A stretch of 64,000 nt of DNA from Anodontia alba (lineage: Eukaryota > Mollusca > Bivalvia > Lucinida > Lucinidae). The notes under the pieces were generated by a model. That model was not told the origin of the DNA. It saw only the letters and a program-made list of their open reading frames with translations, and ran no database searches. A program made the position numbers and the translations under genes. Shown here piece after piece: positions 23,440-34,794 of this stretch. Location: positions 18,150,874-18,214,873 of the forward strand of contig OZ024827.1 in NCBI GenBank assembly GCA_964016985.1, in the 5' to 3' direction. Every line of letters begins with the position of its first letter. The stretch's first letter is position 1.

Positions 23440-25420
23440 TGCAGATAAATATACCGTCCAACTTAAATGGACTGAATATCTTTGGGAACATGCAAATTTG
23501 TTCTTGACATCGGTAGTTCGAGCCACTGAAGGTTAATCATAGCGCCAAATCAGGAGGCCAATGGGGAAAATTTCTTCGATCTTATAAAAAAATTGGTATG
23601 TTGAGTGTACCCATGAGAATCGCCTCGATGAGTGAACACAACATATAATTTCATGATAAAATGAGAAAACTTCCATAAACATCCATAAATAAATGATTTC
23701 CCGAGCTAGCAGAAGAATTCAAAAGATTAAAAAAACGGGTTCGAATCAGCCACGGTTAACGAGCCATCTGTGTTCGGGTTAATGAAGTTTTAATGTATTC
23801 TAAAATGAACGACTTGAAAGAAATGAACGGACTCACAAAAATGAAAACAACAAAAGAGAATATGAGAGACCACATGATGACAGACTTGATACTACTACTT
23901 GAAAACCAGTCACTACGTATTGTTAGAAACAGTTTGAAATTATTTTCATTACGTCAACTTCTCCATGTAATAAGCAAGCATATGTTTCCCTATACTTTAC
24001 AGTAAAAATGGAGAACACACTGTTTTAGATTTTCTGCGACTTTTTTTTTTCATTCAGTTACGTTTTTTTAAATGTTTTTATTAATTGTTTTGTCAGCTTG
24101 TACTTTGCAAATATATGTTTAGTATTTCGCAAATCTGTTTATCAGTTTATAGGATAAAATGATCATGAGTTGGAAGTAAAGTTTTTAGCATATTCGTGTT
24201 AATGTAATGTGCAGCAAAATGGGTATACAGTCGCACTTCAATAGCTTGTACATCTTTGGAACCATGGAATTTCTTTCTAGACATGAGTTTGAGCCACTGA
24301 AGGTTAATCATAGTACCAGGTTAGGAGACAAATGACGGGATAATTTAGGGATGTCTTTGCTATCTTCTATAAAATAATGGTATGTTGAGTGTACCAAAAC
24401 AATCATCTCGATGATGTGATTCTAATAAGTACACCAATATTCGATTTCATGATAGAATAAGCGTAAGCAGATTTGTCTAAAATATCCGTCAATAATCGTC
24501 TTCTCATTAAGAAAACACGCCTATTCAAATATATTGAAAATTTCACCATCAAAAGATGAAAAATTTCAGATAAAAATTCTGATATTTTTCATATTTCTGC
24601 TCAAAACATAAATTGTTTATACTCGTTAGAATCAAATTATTTGGTATGTTTTCGTGATGTTGGGCTACTGGAAGAATTTCCTAGGGACTCGAAAATGAGT
24701 TCGAATCAGTAAAACACGAGCCATCCATGTTCAAGTAATTGCAGATTAACTGTAGTCTAAAAGAATGACTTGAACATATTCACAAAACTGAAAATAGCTA
24801 TTAAAAGGGAATATAAGAGGCCACATGGTGACGGATTTGACATTTTCTCACACAGCTGTTACTATTACTTGAAAATCAGTACATCAACATGTCCCTGTAA
24901 TGAACACCACTGTGTTTCTCTATACTATATAGTAAAATGGAGTATGGGCGGGTACAAACTGTGTTTGACTTTCGCATGTTTGTTTCGTTTAAATACATTT
25001 TATTTTCATCTGTCAGATTATATTTTGCAAATCGATTTTTCATGTAAATTATAAACACATGTTCAGACATTTTTTAAATTTTATAGGTTAAGGCGATCAT
25101 TGATTGGAAGCATAATTTCACAATGTCGTGTTTATGTAATGTGTAGCCAAATGGATATAGAGTCGAACATCAATGGCTCAAACAAATTTTAGACCATGGA
25201 AATGTGTTTTAGACATGGGTAGTTCGAGCCACTGAAGGTTTATCATAGCACCGGGTCAGGAGACAAAACGGGAATAATTAAGGGATGTCTCTTCGACTTA
25301 TTATAAAATAATGGTATGCTGAAAGTACTCATTAGAATCGCCTCGATCAGTATATACAACATATGTTTTCATGACCTAATAAGACAATTTCCCTTAAATA
25401 TCCCTAAATATTTGATTTCT
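23440..25420. repeat. Threefold tandem segmental duplication, unit about 775 bp
   Basis: GAGCCACTGAAGGTTAATCA occurs at about 23520, 24291 and 25226 with the same downstream order: GGAGAC/GGCCA, ATGGTATGTTGAGTGTACC, CATCTCGATGA, then CTAGCAGAAG or CTACTGGAAG, ACTTGAAAGAAATGA or ACTTGAACATATTCAC, and CACATGATGACAGACTTGA or CACATGGTGACGGATTTGA. The first step is 771 bp. The second is 935 bp, and it contains a 155-bp family A MITE whose removal restores about 780 bp. The third unit is cut off near 25420. The open frames at 23793 and 24770 fall at matching positions but are not convincing genes. Confidence 0.8.
24505..24659 (-). mobile_element. Family A hairpin MITE, copy A6 (deletion derivative)
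   Basis: The left terminal repeat and about 110 bp follow the family; the right part is reduced to ATTTGGTATGTTTTCGTGATG. Present in the second duplication unit and absent from the first, it dates its insertion after the duplication. Confidence 0.85.
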
Positions 25421-25636
25421 TAACCCTTGTTTTGCTGAACCCGGATATACCCTGCCTTTTCAGAAAGTGTAGATCCAAATCAGTTGGCTTCTGTAGAAGA
25501 AGCCAACTGATCTGGATCTGTACTGTTTGCCATTCCATATATGAATTTATATCAACAATGTGGATCAAGTAATCTGATAAGCTGACAATTAGAAATCGGT
25601 GTGGGGTCTTATTTTTTTCAGCATGAGAAGGGTTAA
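25420..25636. mobile_element. Family C2 MITE with TTAACCCTT ends
   Basis: It begins TTAACCCTTGTTTTGCTGAA and ends CAGCATGAGAAGGGTTAA, which are inverted copies. The centre is a hairpin of GTAGATCCAAATCAGTTGGC with its complement around GTAGAAG. This is the clearest copy of the family. Confidence 0.85.
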
Positions 25637-25899
25637 TTTATACATAACAAAAATCTTCAATGTGGTTCTGATATATTTAAAGAACTCCTCAGGAAAGTAT
25701 GACAATAATTTTTGTATTTCACCACATCGGACATCAGTCTGCTCTGTTCACATGTTCTTATTCCGTACACATATCAGAAACAGCTTTGTCGTTCAGAAAG
25801 AACTCGACGGAGCATGTTCCACAACGGTTTAGCCTGCAAAGTACAAAATTAACATTGAAACTGTGAAATATATATGTGATGTGAGACTTTTCCTTTTGA

Positions 25900-26100
25900 G
25901 ATGTGCGCCCAACGAAGACTCAGATCAGACTAAACATTCGCACAGACTAAGCAGTCTTCCCTGGTAGAGCTGTAGGTTGTCAAAGACTGAAGGTTTCAAC
26001 AGGCAGACAATGAAGGTACTGATCAGACTGCGCGGATCTGCAGGATGGTCTGAATCTTCGATTAGCGTACATGTCTCAAAATGCACTGCCTTACTCTGAG
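25900..26100. repeat. Family D related repeat
   Basis: GCGCCCAACGAAGACTCAGA and CAGACTGCGCGGATCTGCAG lie with inverted partners, ending near GCGTACATGTCTCAAAATG. It follows the subfamily seen at 10560-10742. Confidence 0.6.
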
Positions 26101-26185
26101 GCTCCAAGACGGTTTCTTCAGTTTATCAAAATCTAAGAGTTTTCCTTTGAAATTACTAAGCAGGTGTTGACTACTTTCATAATTC

Positions 26186-28070
26186 GATGGATGGATGGAT
26201 ATTTTGTTTAAAGACGCTCAACCCTAAGAGGGCATACAGCGTCTAATAACTTTCACGTTATATGATGACATTCATATTCACATTGAAATTAAACATATAT
26301 AAGATTGATATGTTCATTTTAAAAAGATAAAAAAATATTAATGATAAAAGCCCGATTTCTTTATGAAAATTGTTTATTTTATCAGTTGGTATATTATTAA
26401 AAAGATCCTTTACAGTTTTTTGATTAAATTATTTTGTGCGAATATGATTAAAGTCTGTACAAGTAACGAAGAAATGTTTGACAGTAAAAGGTTTGTTACA
26501 AGGAATACAGAATGGAGGTTGTTAATTTTTTAATATATAAGAATGAGTAATTCTAGTGTGTCCAATTCGACATCTGGTGATTTTCGTTTGTTCTTTTCTG
26601 CAGTAACTAGAGAATGCAAATTTGCTGTTAAAATTTGGTTTTATTTCGTTCAGTTTATTTTGAGTTTGTTTTTCCCATACAGATTGTCATTTGTTGGTAA
26701 TGTATTGACGGATGTTGAATTTAAAATCGGAGTAAGGAATTTTAATTTTTTTATCACTAAGGATAATGCAGATTTAGCTTCTAAATCAGCTAATTCATTT
26801 CCACGAATACTGATGTGGCTGGGAAGCCAACAAAAAAAATCTTTTGAAACTGAAAGATAATGATATTTTTTAAAACTTTGCTGAATTAATGGGTCCCTAT
26901 GGTGTAAATCTTTAAGAGATTTTAATACAGAAAGAGAATCTGAATAAATGATGAATTGTTTATCAGATTGTTCTCTGATATGATAAAGTGCAATATCTAT
27001 GGCATTGGCTTCAGCCGTAAAAATGGAGCTTTTATCAGGTAATCTAATGCTGTCAGTAAAATTTGGACAAATAACAGCTCAAGCAACTTTCTCATCTGGT
27101 TTCGAACCATCAGTATAAATTGAAAGGTGATGTCTACATTTCGATTTGATTTTTAAAAATTCATTCTTAAAAATATGAGATTCAGCTTCTGCTCTTTTGT
27201 TTGAATGAAGATCTAAAATAATCTTTGGGGACTTCAACGTCCATGGCTCTTTTCATGGAAAGGAAAAGGGCTGAACATTTTTAATATTAATATAAGCCTC
27301 TTCAAGCAACGGTTCTATTCTCAGACCAAGGGGTTTAATAGCCAATGGTTTATTATTGTAAAATCTTTCGTATTTAGGATTAAAAACATAATTATAAGCT
27401 AAATTACGTGGACTGGCGGCTAATTTAGTAACATATTGAAGAGACATTTTCTCTATTCTTATATACAATGATGGTTCATTTGATCCAGCGTATAAATTTT
27501 CAACGTGGGAAGTACGAAAAGCTCCTAGAGCCAGACGTAAACCGTGATGATGAATAGTATCATTTCAAATAAGATTTTCTAGCAGATCCATAAACTAGGG
27601 ATCCGTAATCAAATTTAGGTCGAATTAAAGATCTATAAAGATTTAAATGAACAGTACAAACTGGAGAGAACTGTAAGAATATCAAGTGCTTTTAAACATT
27701 TACTTTTAAAGCTTTGATGTGTGCGATAAAAGATAATTTGTTATCGAACAAAAGACCGAATAATTTCGCTTCACTGACGTCTGGAATGGGACTACCGAAT
27801 AAGGTAAGATGAGGATCTAAATGTAAGTGTCGTATCTGACAGAAATGAACATTGTTTTTGTTTATGAAAACTTGAAACCATTTTCTGTTGCCAAGTCTTC
27901 TATATTGTTTAAACATCGTTGGAGTTTAAATTCAATGGGTTCCATATTTTTCGATCGAATAAATATTCCAAAATCATCAACAAAAAGATAATAATCAATG
28001 TCTTTTACACATTTAACAATTCTGCATAGGTTCCAAATCTTTGAACGATTTTGAATCAGTACCACCTAAG
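26186..28070 (-). pseudogene. Degenerate I/Nimb-like LINE: reverse transcriptase, RNase H and 3' end
   Basis: Reading the minus strand from about 28070: YLFVDDFGIF is the reverse transcriptase active site; FLGLLFDNKLSF-like and RSLIRPKFDYGSLVYGSAR are thumb motifs. An RNase H domain follows with IYTDGS, IFTAEANAIDIAL, YSDSLSVL and WLPSHISIRGNELAD, carrying the acidic residues expected of RNase H. The C-terminus has CRIGHTRITH and a C-x2-C-x-H-x-C knuckle. There is an in-frame TGA in the RNase H part and other frame breaks, so it is dead. The 3' end has CCAT repeats (26188-26200 as ATGG), as in I/Nimb elements. The 5' half (endonuclease) is missing. Confidence 0.8.
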
Positions 28071-28084
28071 GAGTATTCCTAGTT

Positions 28085-28215
28085 TAGAAGGAGATGTTGT
28101 TTAAAGAAATTGCTGATAGACGGACAGACGGACGACGACGACAGACAGACAGACAGACAATGAGTGATCACAACAGCTCCCCACGAGCCTTCGGCTCAGG
28201 TGAGCTAAAATTGTA
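28085..28215. repeat. GGACAGACGG repeat with AGCTC...GAGCT hairpin
   Basis: CGGACAGACGGACGACGACG grades into a CAGA run. ACAGCTCCCCACGAGCC and GGCTCAGGTGAGCTAAAA follow, an inverted repeat that I recall as the 3' end of a bivalve retroelement. It is joined directly to the truncated LINE at its left. Confidence 0.6.
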
Positions 28216-28269
28216 ACTCATTAGACAAAAGGGAAATAGGAACCCTGCTGAGTCAAGTTGAAGGATATA

Positions 28270-28445
28270 AACCGCAAACGCAGTCTGATCAAAATCTCCG
28301 TTATCAGAATAAAAAAACAACAACAACAAACTTTGCACCCTTGGCTATCCAGAATGCATCCGGTGAAGATACTCATCGGCCTGTGAACTTGCACAGGCTG
28401 ATCTGAATATTCGATGGGCGCACATGTCCGAAGGTACGTTCTCTT
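28270..28445. repeat. Family D related repeat
   Basis: GCAGTCTGATCAAAATCTCC and GCACAGGCTGATCTGAATATTC are inverted partners, ending GGGCGCACATGTCCGAAGG. It is followed closely by a complete family D element. Confidence 0.6.
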
Positions 28446-28470
28446 ACACTGCGCCTCTTGTAATCATTTG

Positions 28471-28680
28471 AGCCAGCGCACGACAAAATCCACAGCAAAA
28501 CACAGCCTGTATATCCACACAGTAAAGCAAGGTTATCTTTTATCCCTCTTTGGATAATCCGAAGGCTCCAGAATCACATGCGATCAGCGAAGACTCTGAT
28601 CAGCCTGCGCGGATGCGCAGGCTGATCTGAGTCTTCGCTGGTCGCGCAAATCTGAATGTAGGTTTTGTCCTGCGCTGGCT
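28471..28680. mobile_element. Family D MITE, complete copy D2
   Basis: The ends are AGCCAGCGCACGACAAAATC and the inverted GGTTTTGTCCTGCGCTGGCT. The centre TCAGCGAAGACTCTGATCAGCC with its complement around GCGGATGCGCAGG is nearly a perfect hairpin. Confidence 0.9.
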
Positions 28681-29014
28681 CATTTGTAATAGCCTTCTTT
28701 CGAAACGTGGCACTTTAGACAGGTTCTTATGGCAGAAATAGTGCAAGAACATCCAAAATGGCCAGCAGTGTGGTAATTTGAAAACGTCACAAGAACTTTT
28801 ATCGGGGTTATTCGCCGTCATTTCTGTAAAAAGGAAACAAAAAAATAAGTAACTCATGTGATGGGACTGGCAGCGAAATCGACCTTACGGCATATACCAC
28901 TATCGTAGACACAGATCTGCCAGAGTATCCATGCAGTATGATCAGTCTACACAGACGCTTACAGAAAGCATCCACCTTAGGGGGGAAAAGCAACGGTTGG
29001 TGAAGACTGTATCT

Positions 29015-29292
29015 CATTACGAAAACACGCCTATTCAAATATATTGAAAATTTTACCACCAAAAAAATCAAAATTTTGAGATAAAAATTCTGATATTTTC
29101 ATATTTCTGTTCAAAACATAGATTGTGGGTACTCGTTAGAACCGCCTCGGCAAGGCGGTTCTAACGAATACCACCAATCTATGTTTTTGAGCAGAAATAA
29201 GAAAAATAATGTATACCCCTGTAAACCCCAGTTTTACTATAAAAAAGTGGGGCTTAAGGGGGTCAAAAATATATAGGCGTGTTTTCACGATG
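29015..29292 (-). mobile_element. Family A hairpin MITE, copy A7
   Basis: Full length, with both ends and the central GTTAGAACCGCCTCGGCAAG palindrome, which has one mismatch next to the centre. Confidence 0.9.
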
Positions 29293-29388
29293 TGAAGGAA
29301 AGGACCTTGACAAATCATGCATTTTAGAGAACCATTATCAAGGGTAACACCATTTATAATAGTTGATGAGGCTGTAAACATTTCAACA

Positions 29389-29970
29389 TAGAATAGAATA
29401 GAATAGAATATTTTATTGGAAAACCTTTATATAGGAGGTGTTCTCCATTGATACAAATATTAAACAGAATAAACATGAGAAAACAATCACTAGATCTACT
29501 ACCTTAATTCTAACGCCTCATGAATAAATTTACAAATAAATGTATCCACAGCACTACGGGGATTCATCAATTCATACAATAATTTAAAACATTCATTAGT
29601 AATAGGTTTCAGAACTGGCATCACGAAAACATGCCTATATAATGTTGAGACCCTTAAACCCCACTTTTATATAGTAAAACTGGGGTTTACAGTCTTTAGA
29701 ACCGCCTCGACGAGGTGGTTCTAACGAGTACCCACAATCTATGTTTTTGAGCAGACATAAGAAAAATATTAGATTTTTTTTATCTGACATTTTTCATATT
29801 TTGCTGGTAAATTTTCCAATATATTTGAATAGACTTGTTTTCGTAATGTATCTTTAAATTTAGTTTATTAAACAATGTAATACATAAATTTGTACATTTT
29901 CTACAGCTTCCATCTGATTGCACTGCACACAAATTTGTTGCTCACGTGGAATTCTGAAGTATCATAATTT
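29389..29970 (-). pseudogene. LINE C-terminal and 3' end fragment, split by a MITE
   Basis: On the minus strand, IPREQQICVQCNQMEAVENV is a typical C-terminal cysteine segment of a LINE reverse transcriptase. After the family A insertion the frame resumes with LKPITNECFKLLYELMNPRS and ends CKFIHEALELR before TAG. The 3' tail is an ATTCT repeat (29389-29410 as AATAG). Stops in the upstream half show decay. A short relative of its 3' end may lie at 43046-43095. Confidence 0.7.
29619..29848 (+). mobile_element. Family A hairpin MITE, copy A8 (inserted in a LINE)
   Basis: Both ends are intact. A block of about 50 bp on the left of the palindrome is deleted (AACTGGGGTTTACAG jumps to TCTTTAGAACC). 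LINE sequence continues on both sides, so it inserted after the LINE did. Confidence 0.85.
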
Positions 29971-30024
29971 TGATAACATATTTAACCCATTTAAGCCTAA
30001 CGTCCCATAAAAGGGACACTGGCA

Positions 30025-30092
30025 AGCAGTGTTGACCCAGATCAGACGCCAGACAACGCGGCTTCTGATCTGGGCCCACACTGTTTGCATTA
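30025..30092. repeat. Family C short hairpin
   Basis: GCAAGCAGTGTTGACCCAGA and the inverted GATCTGGGCCCACACTGTTTGC enclose ACGCCAGACAACGCGGC. Confidence 0.8.
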
Positions 30093-30485
30093 AGTTCAGA
30101 AATTTCCACAAAACATGACAATTATAAAAAAAACTAACCAGGCACCCTTTATATAGGAAATGGACCCGTCCAAAGAGTTAAGGTAGACGAGTCCACTCGG
30201 CATAATTAGGTTAAATAAAATCTTCATCCTAAATTAATGCGGATTTCAAGTAAAATCCGTAAATGCCAAGAGAAGAAACTACGAGTATATACACAAATAT
30301 AGAGATTGAATATTGTTTTTTACCTTCTTTACTTAGGCTTTGCATATTTAATTAACCCATTTATACAAAATGGACTCCTCTACCTTCACTCTTCGGACCG
30401 GTCCATTTCCAATATAAGAGGTGTCTGGCTAGTTTTATTACATTATGTGTATTACCATGTTTTATTGAAATTTCTATATTTAATG

Positions 30486-30552
30486 CAAAAAGTGTAGACC
30501 CTGATCAGACACCGCCTACTGCGGCGTCCAATCTGGGTCTACACGTTTTGCC
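30486..30552. repeat. Family C short hairpin
   Basis: GCAAAAAGTGTAGACCCTGATC and the inverted TCTGGGTCTACACGTTTTGC enclose ACCGCCTACTGCGGCGT. Confidence 0.8.
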
Positions 30553-30676
30553 AATGTTCTATTATGGGAAGGTAGGCTTAAATTGGTTAGGCTTTATGAT
30601 GTCATAAATTTTCAGACTTTGGTAACCTTGATAACTTAATTACTTTTCTTCCAATTTTAATCAGTTTTCATCACAA

Positions 30677-30903
30677 CATGAAAACACGCCTATATAATTT
30701 TGACCCCTTTAAACCCCACTTTTATAAAGTAAAACTGAGGTTTACAGGGGTATACGTTATTTTTCTTATTTCTGCTGTGGGTACTCGTTAGAACCGTCTG
30801 TTTTGAGCAGAAATGTAAAGAATATCAGTTTTTTATCTGAAAATAAAATCAGTTTTTGGTGGTGAAATTTTCAATATATTTGAATAGGCGTGTTTTCGTA
30901 ATG
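30677..30903 (+). mobile_element. Family A hairpin MITE, copy A9 (centre deleted)
   Basis: Both ends and the CCCC/GGGG hairpin remain. The central palindrome is reduced to GGGTACTCGTTAGAACCGTC joined to TTTTGAGCAGAAAT, so one arm is gone. Confidence 0.85.
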
Positions 30904-31113
30904 AAAATGCATGTTTTGCACGATCTTAACTCTCAAGCTACATTCTTCACGAACATTGCTACATTGCTTTTTCCCTTTAAACATTTTGTTAATGAAAATA
31001 TAGATCCTGATCAGTCTACCGGTTGTGCAGGCTGTTCTGGTAATACACTGGTTATATTATTCTTATAAGAACGAATTCATTTTTTTTTTTATGAAAATTG
31101 TTGATATGTAAAC

Positions 31114-31379
31114 CATCATGAAAACATGCCTATAATTTTGACCCCCTTAAACCCCACTTTTATATAGTAAAACTGGGGTTTACAGGGGTATACATTATTT
31201 TTCATATTTCTGCTCAAAAACAAAGATTGAGGGCACTCATTAGAACCGCCTCGCCGAGGCGGTTCTAAGGAGTACCCACAATCTATGTTTATGAAAAATA
31301 TCAGCTTGTTTATCTGAAAAATTTCAGTTTTTTTGAGGCGAAATTTTCTATATATTTGAATAGGCGTGTTTTTGTAATG
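31114..31379 (+). mobile_element. Family A hairpin MITE, copy A10
   Basis: Full length apart from a small deletion after CACAATCTATGTTTATG. The GAACCGCCTCGCCGAGGCGG centre is perfect. Confidence 0.9.
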
Positions 31380-31510
31380 TTCCCAAAATGTCCGAATGGC
31401 TTTAATTTCCGAATGGCTTTATCTAACGTGTGTAGGTTATTCATCGGCATTTACACAGAGATAAAATCCACAACTAATATAGCACATTCCTTATAATTCC
31501 AGTTGGGACA

Positions 31511-31827
31511 TACAGGCAATCCTCTTTATACCGACGATACAACGACAAAATTCGTTACAATGACAATTTGAATGTCACGAACCCTTCGAGGTGACAATTG
31601 AGAAATTATGCAAGAATATTGCATTAAAGTTCAAGCAACACGTGTTTTGGATTACTGAGGCGATTCTAACAAATATCCAAAACATATGTTCTATGAACAA
31701 ACAAGAATAAAACAAGGTCTTTCTAATATATCATTGTGTCCATTAAGAATTCTTTACAACAGAAAATTCAGTTTAATGGCAACATATTTGGGAACAACTG
31801 CTGTCGTTGTAACGAGGGTTCACTGTA
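31511..31827 (-). mobile_element. Pogo/Tigger-type MITE, family G copy 1
   Basis: On the minus strand it starts TACAGTGAACCCTCGTTACA and ends near TATCGTCGGTATAAAGAGG. The inside holds AAACATATGTTC and GATTCTAACAAATATCC, also found in the copy at 57537. A TA at each end and the CAGTGAACCC-type terminus suggest a Tc1/mariner/pogo relative. No transposase is encoded. Confidence 0.7.
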
Positions 31828-32206
31828 TTAAGCAAAAAGCTCATTTGTGTGTTCGCGCGAAGAAAATAGTTTATCTCATCGTAGTTATCGAAGTTCAACC
31901 CCCGTTTTCAAATTGCTCTCGGCCAATCTAATAGTGCTTAGAAATTGACCTTATCAAAATGGTACAATATTGTGAATGTAACTGTCCAATCTCAGGCAAA
32001 GAAATGCAAGTGCATTTTCTCCTAGACGAAATCAATTAGAAAATTCCAAACGAACACACAACGTTAAAACAACATCGATTCAACTTTGATACGACGTTCT
32101 GATGCTGAACCAACGTTGAATCGACGTTTTCAACGTTGTGTGCCTACTGGGTAACTTTATTTGTAGTAGTTTCAAGTAAGTCGGAGCGTCAGGCTAAAAC
32201 TGGTAT

Positions 32207-32485
32207 CATTACAAAAACATAGCTATTCAAATATATAGAAAATGTCGCCTTAAAAAACTGAAATATTTTAGATAAAAACTCTGATATTTTTTTCATATTT
32301 CTGCTCAAAACATAGATTGTGGGTACTCGTTAGAACCGTCTCGGTGAGGCGGTTGTAACGAATAATCCAATCTATGTTTTTGAGCAGAAATAAGAAAATT
32401 AAAGTAAACCCCTGTAAGCCCCAGTTTTACTATATAAAAGTGGGGTTTAAGGGGGTCAAAATTATATAGGTATGTTTTCGCGATG
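32207..32485 (-). mobile_element. Family A hairpin MITE, copy A11
   Basis: Full length, with a diverged centre (GAACCGTCTCGGTGAGGCGG) that still pairs. It is only 16 bp from the family B copy that follows. Confidence 0.9.
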
Positions 32486-32501
32486 GACCAATTAAAGGTC
32501 T

Positions 32502-32814
32502 GGGTCCAGTTGTTCAAAACTAAAGATATCTTAATTAACAAATCGCTTAAACTTTGATCATTAAATATGGTATATATGCTAATATTTTTGCTGGAAAATG
32601 TGAGTAGCTTTTGCATTTGCAAAAGCTACTCACATGTTTTCAGCAAAAAACAAAAACAACTCCTCCCCCCCCCCACCCCCACCCCCACCCCCTCCCCCCA
32701 CACACACAAAAAAAAAAAAAAAAAAAAAGAAAAGAACCTGTGTATAAGATATTACACTTACTTTTGACAACTAACGAGCTCGCTAAGTTAACGATACTTT
32801 GAACATCTGGGCCC
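32502..32814. mobile_element. Family B palindromic MITE, copy B4 with C/A-rich expansion
   Basis: The ends are GGGTCCAGTTGTTCAAAAC and TACTTTGAACATCTGGGCCC. After the central AGTAGCTTTTGCATTTGCAA stem there is an inserted C-rich and A-rich stretch (32659-32728), which is a simple-sequence expansion at the position where B1 has its poly(A). Confidence 0.85.
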
Positions 32815-32924
32815 TGTTGAGTTGGAATTATTATTTCATAAGCTCGTTTCTGTTTGGAGAGGCCCAGGTGTTTCATTCAAACAGATCAAAAGCATATGAG
32901 CCGAACGTAAGAAAAACGTACATC

Positions 32925-33115
32925 CGGACATATGCACTGCACGAAGATTCTGATCAGCCTGCGCAGTAACTTTCACTTGGCACATTTTGGAATTTCAAAG
33001 ATGAAAAATAAAAAAAAAAACAAAACACGCGGACAATGAATAATCTGATCAGACTGCGCGGATGCGCAGACTGATTTCAGACTTCGATACGCGCACACGT
33101 AAGAAGGTACGACTT
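32925..33115. repeat. Family D related repeat
   Basis: GAAGATTCTGATCAGCCTGC and CAGACTGCGCGGATGCGCAG with an A-rich spacer between. The outer ends are missing. Confidence 0.6.
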
Positions 33116-33278
33116 CTTGATTTCCCGCTCGAATCTATAACGTTTGCAAAGGGATACATGTACTGTTTGGTCTGCAGCGCTGACGGAGGTTGGTGGAGCG
33201 TGCCTACATTTTACCACTTAGCATGCTGAGTGCAACTTCCAGCAGGCCACATTTTAAAGCGAAGTTTTAAAAATATTT

Positions 33279-33557
33279 CATCACAAAAACATGCCTATAT
33301 AATTTTGACCCCCTTAAACTCCACTTTTATAAAGTAAAACTGAGGTTTACAGGAGTATACATTATTTTTCTTATTTCTGCTCAAAAACATAGATTGTGAG
33401 TACTCGATAGAACCGCCTCGCCGAGGCGGTTCTATCGAGTACCCACGATTTATGGTTTAAGCAGATATACGAAAAGTACCAGAATTTTTCATCTGAAAGG
33501 TTTCATTTTTTGGTGGTAAAATTCTCAATATATTTGAGTAGGCGTGTTTTCGTAATG
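33279..33557 (+). mobile_element. Family A hairpin MITE, copy A12
   Basis: Full length. The palindrome reads GTACTCGATAGAACCGCCTC, and the T-to-A variant GATAGAAC is mirrored in the other arm (GTTCTATCGAGTAC), so both arms carry matching changes. Confidence 0.9.
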
Positions 33558-33701
33558 TTTTATATTTGTTTCAGAAAATTGGTTCTGACATATCATGCAA
33601 ATTGTCTCCAAACAAAAGGCTTAGCTTAATATCAGCGGCTTGTCGTCTACTGACTTAGCACAGAGAGTGGTGAAGGTTAAATCCCACATTGAACAAAAAT
33701 G

Positions 33702-33812
33702 AGCCAGCGCACGACAAAACCTACAATAAGATTTGTGCGGCCACCGAAGACTCAGATCAGCCTGCGCATCCGCGCAATCTGACCAGAGTCTTCGTTGATC
33801 ACATGTGCCTTC
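33702..33812. mobile_element. Family D MITE, left part (D3)
   Basis: It begins AGCCAGCGCACGACAAAACC and holds CGAAGACTCAGATCAGCC and GAGTCTTCG, but the right terminal repeat is absent. The long minus-strand frame across it is a repeat shadow. Confidence 0.75.
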
Positions 33813-34047
33813 TATAGATCTCGGGCTATCCAAAAAGGGACAAGAAGGAACCCTCTCCATACTAGGTGGATGCACAGGCTGTTCTGAGTCTACACTGATG
33901 GGCGTAGACAATCTTAGAGTTCGCCATTTCTCCGGAAGCATTTTATCAAAGGTCATGGACTGGTCCACAGGTATTGTTCCATTGACAACTTAACGTGATA
34001 ATTATAACTCAAACCCTTGACTTGCAGAAATATTGTTTCGGCACACG

Positions 34048-34325
34048 CTTATGAAAACATGCTTATTCAAATATATTGAAAATTTTACCACCCAAAAAAA
34101 ATTCCAGATTAAAATAATCTTATTTTTTTTCATATTTCTGCTCAAAACAGATTGTGGGTACTCGTTAGAACCACCTCGGCGAGGCGGTTCGAACGAGTAC
34201 CCACAATCTATGTTTTTGAGCAGTAATAAGAAAAATAACGTATACCCCTGTAAACCCCAGTTTTACTATATAAAAGTGGGGTTTAAGAGGGTCAAAATTA
34301 TATAGGTATGTTTTTTTTTGTGATG
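34048..34325 (-). mobile_element. Family A hairpin MITE, copy A13
   Basis: Full length, with a T-run expansion in the right end (ATGTTTTTTTTTGTGATG). The centre is GAACCACCTCGGCGAGGCGG. Confidence 0.9.
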
Positions 34326-34794
34326 CCACTATCATGTAGACAATCTGAAAGGTTACAAAAATGTACATGTACCACTGCGCCGATAATCCTTTATTAAAGG
34401 TACTGGGATATGCTTGATAATTTTCATTTTTAAAGAAGTAGACTGAAGTGATGCTGCAAAGCACAATTAATAGTTTCTACTACTAAACTATCATGGACTT
34501 ATTTCTTAGTGACAATGTAAAAATCAAGTTCGGATTCTCTGAAATAAGGTATAGTTTAAACTGTCCAGAATATTGTTGCCGTTCACATCTGGAGAATAAA
34601 TATGATACAGCGTGAAAACAGCAGACTAGGAACTAATTTTTTTTTTAGCGTATCAATACCAGTATTTACTTTACACAGGCCAAGTGGTCTTTTTACATCG
34701 TATTACTTACTAATAAAACATACTCATGCTATTTTACGTTTTTTTTTTTTCTTTTTTTTTTCTTTTTCATTCCTTTAGCAATGACATGTGTACA

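Noticed and set aside
23793..25054. Two similar open frames, possible duplicated gene
   Set aside because: They fall at the same place in tandem duplication units, but the protein sequences diverge by frameshift and show no conserved pattern.
28120..28165. Short direct repeats (GACAGACA) as a possible CRISPR-like array
   Set aside because: There are no spacers and the units are contiguous; it is simple sequence at a retroelement end in an animal genome.
33621..33968. 115-codon minus-strand frame
   Set aside because: It lies across a family D repeat and its neighbour, with no splice sites in phase and no domain.
34033..34464. Frames containing the residues SLEPPRRGGSNEYPQSMF
   Set aside because: This peptide appears at many places because it is the translation of the family A palindrome.
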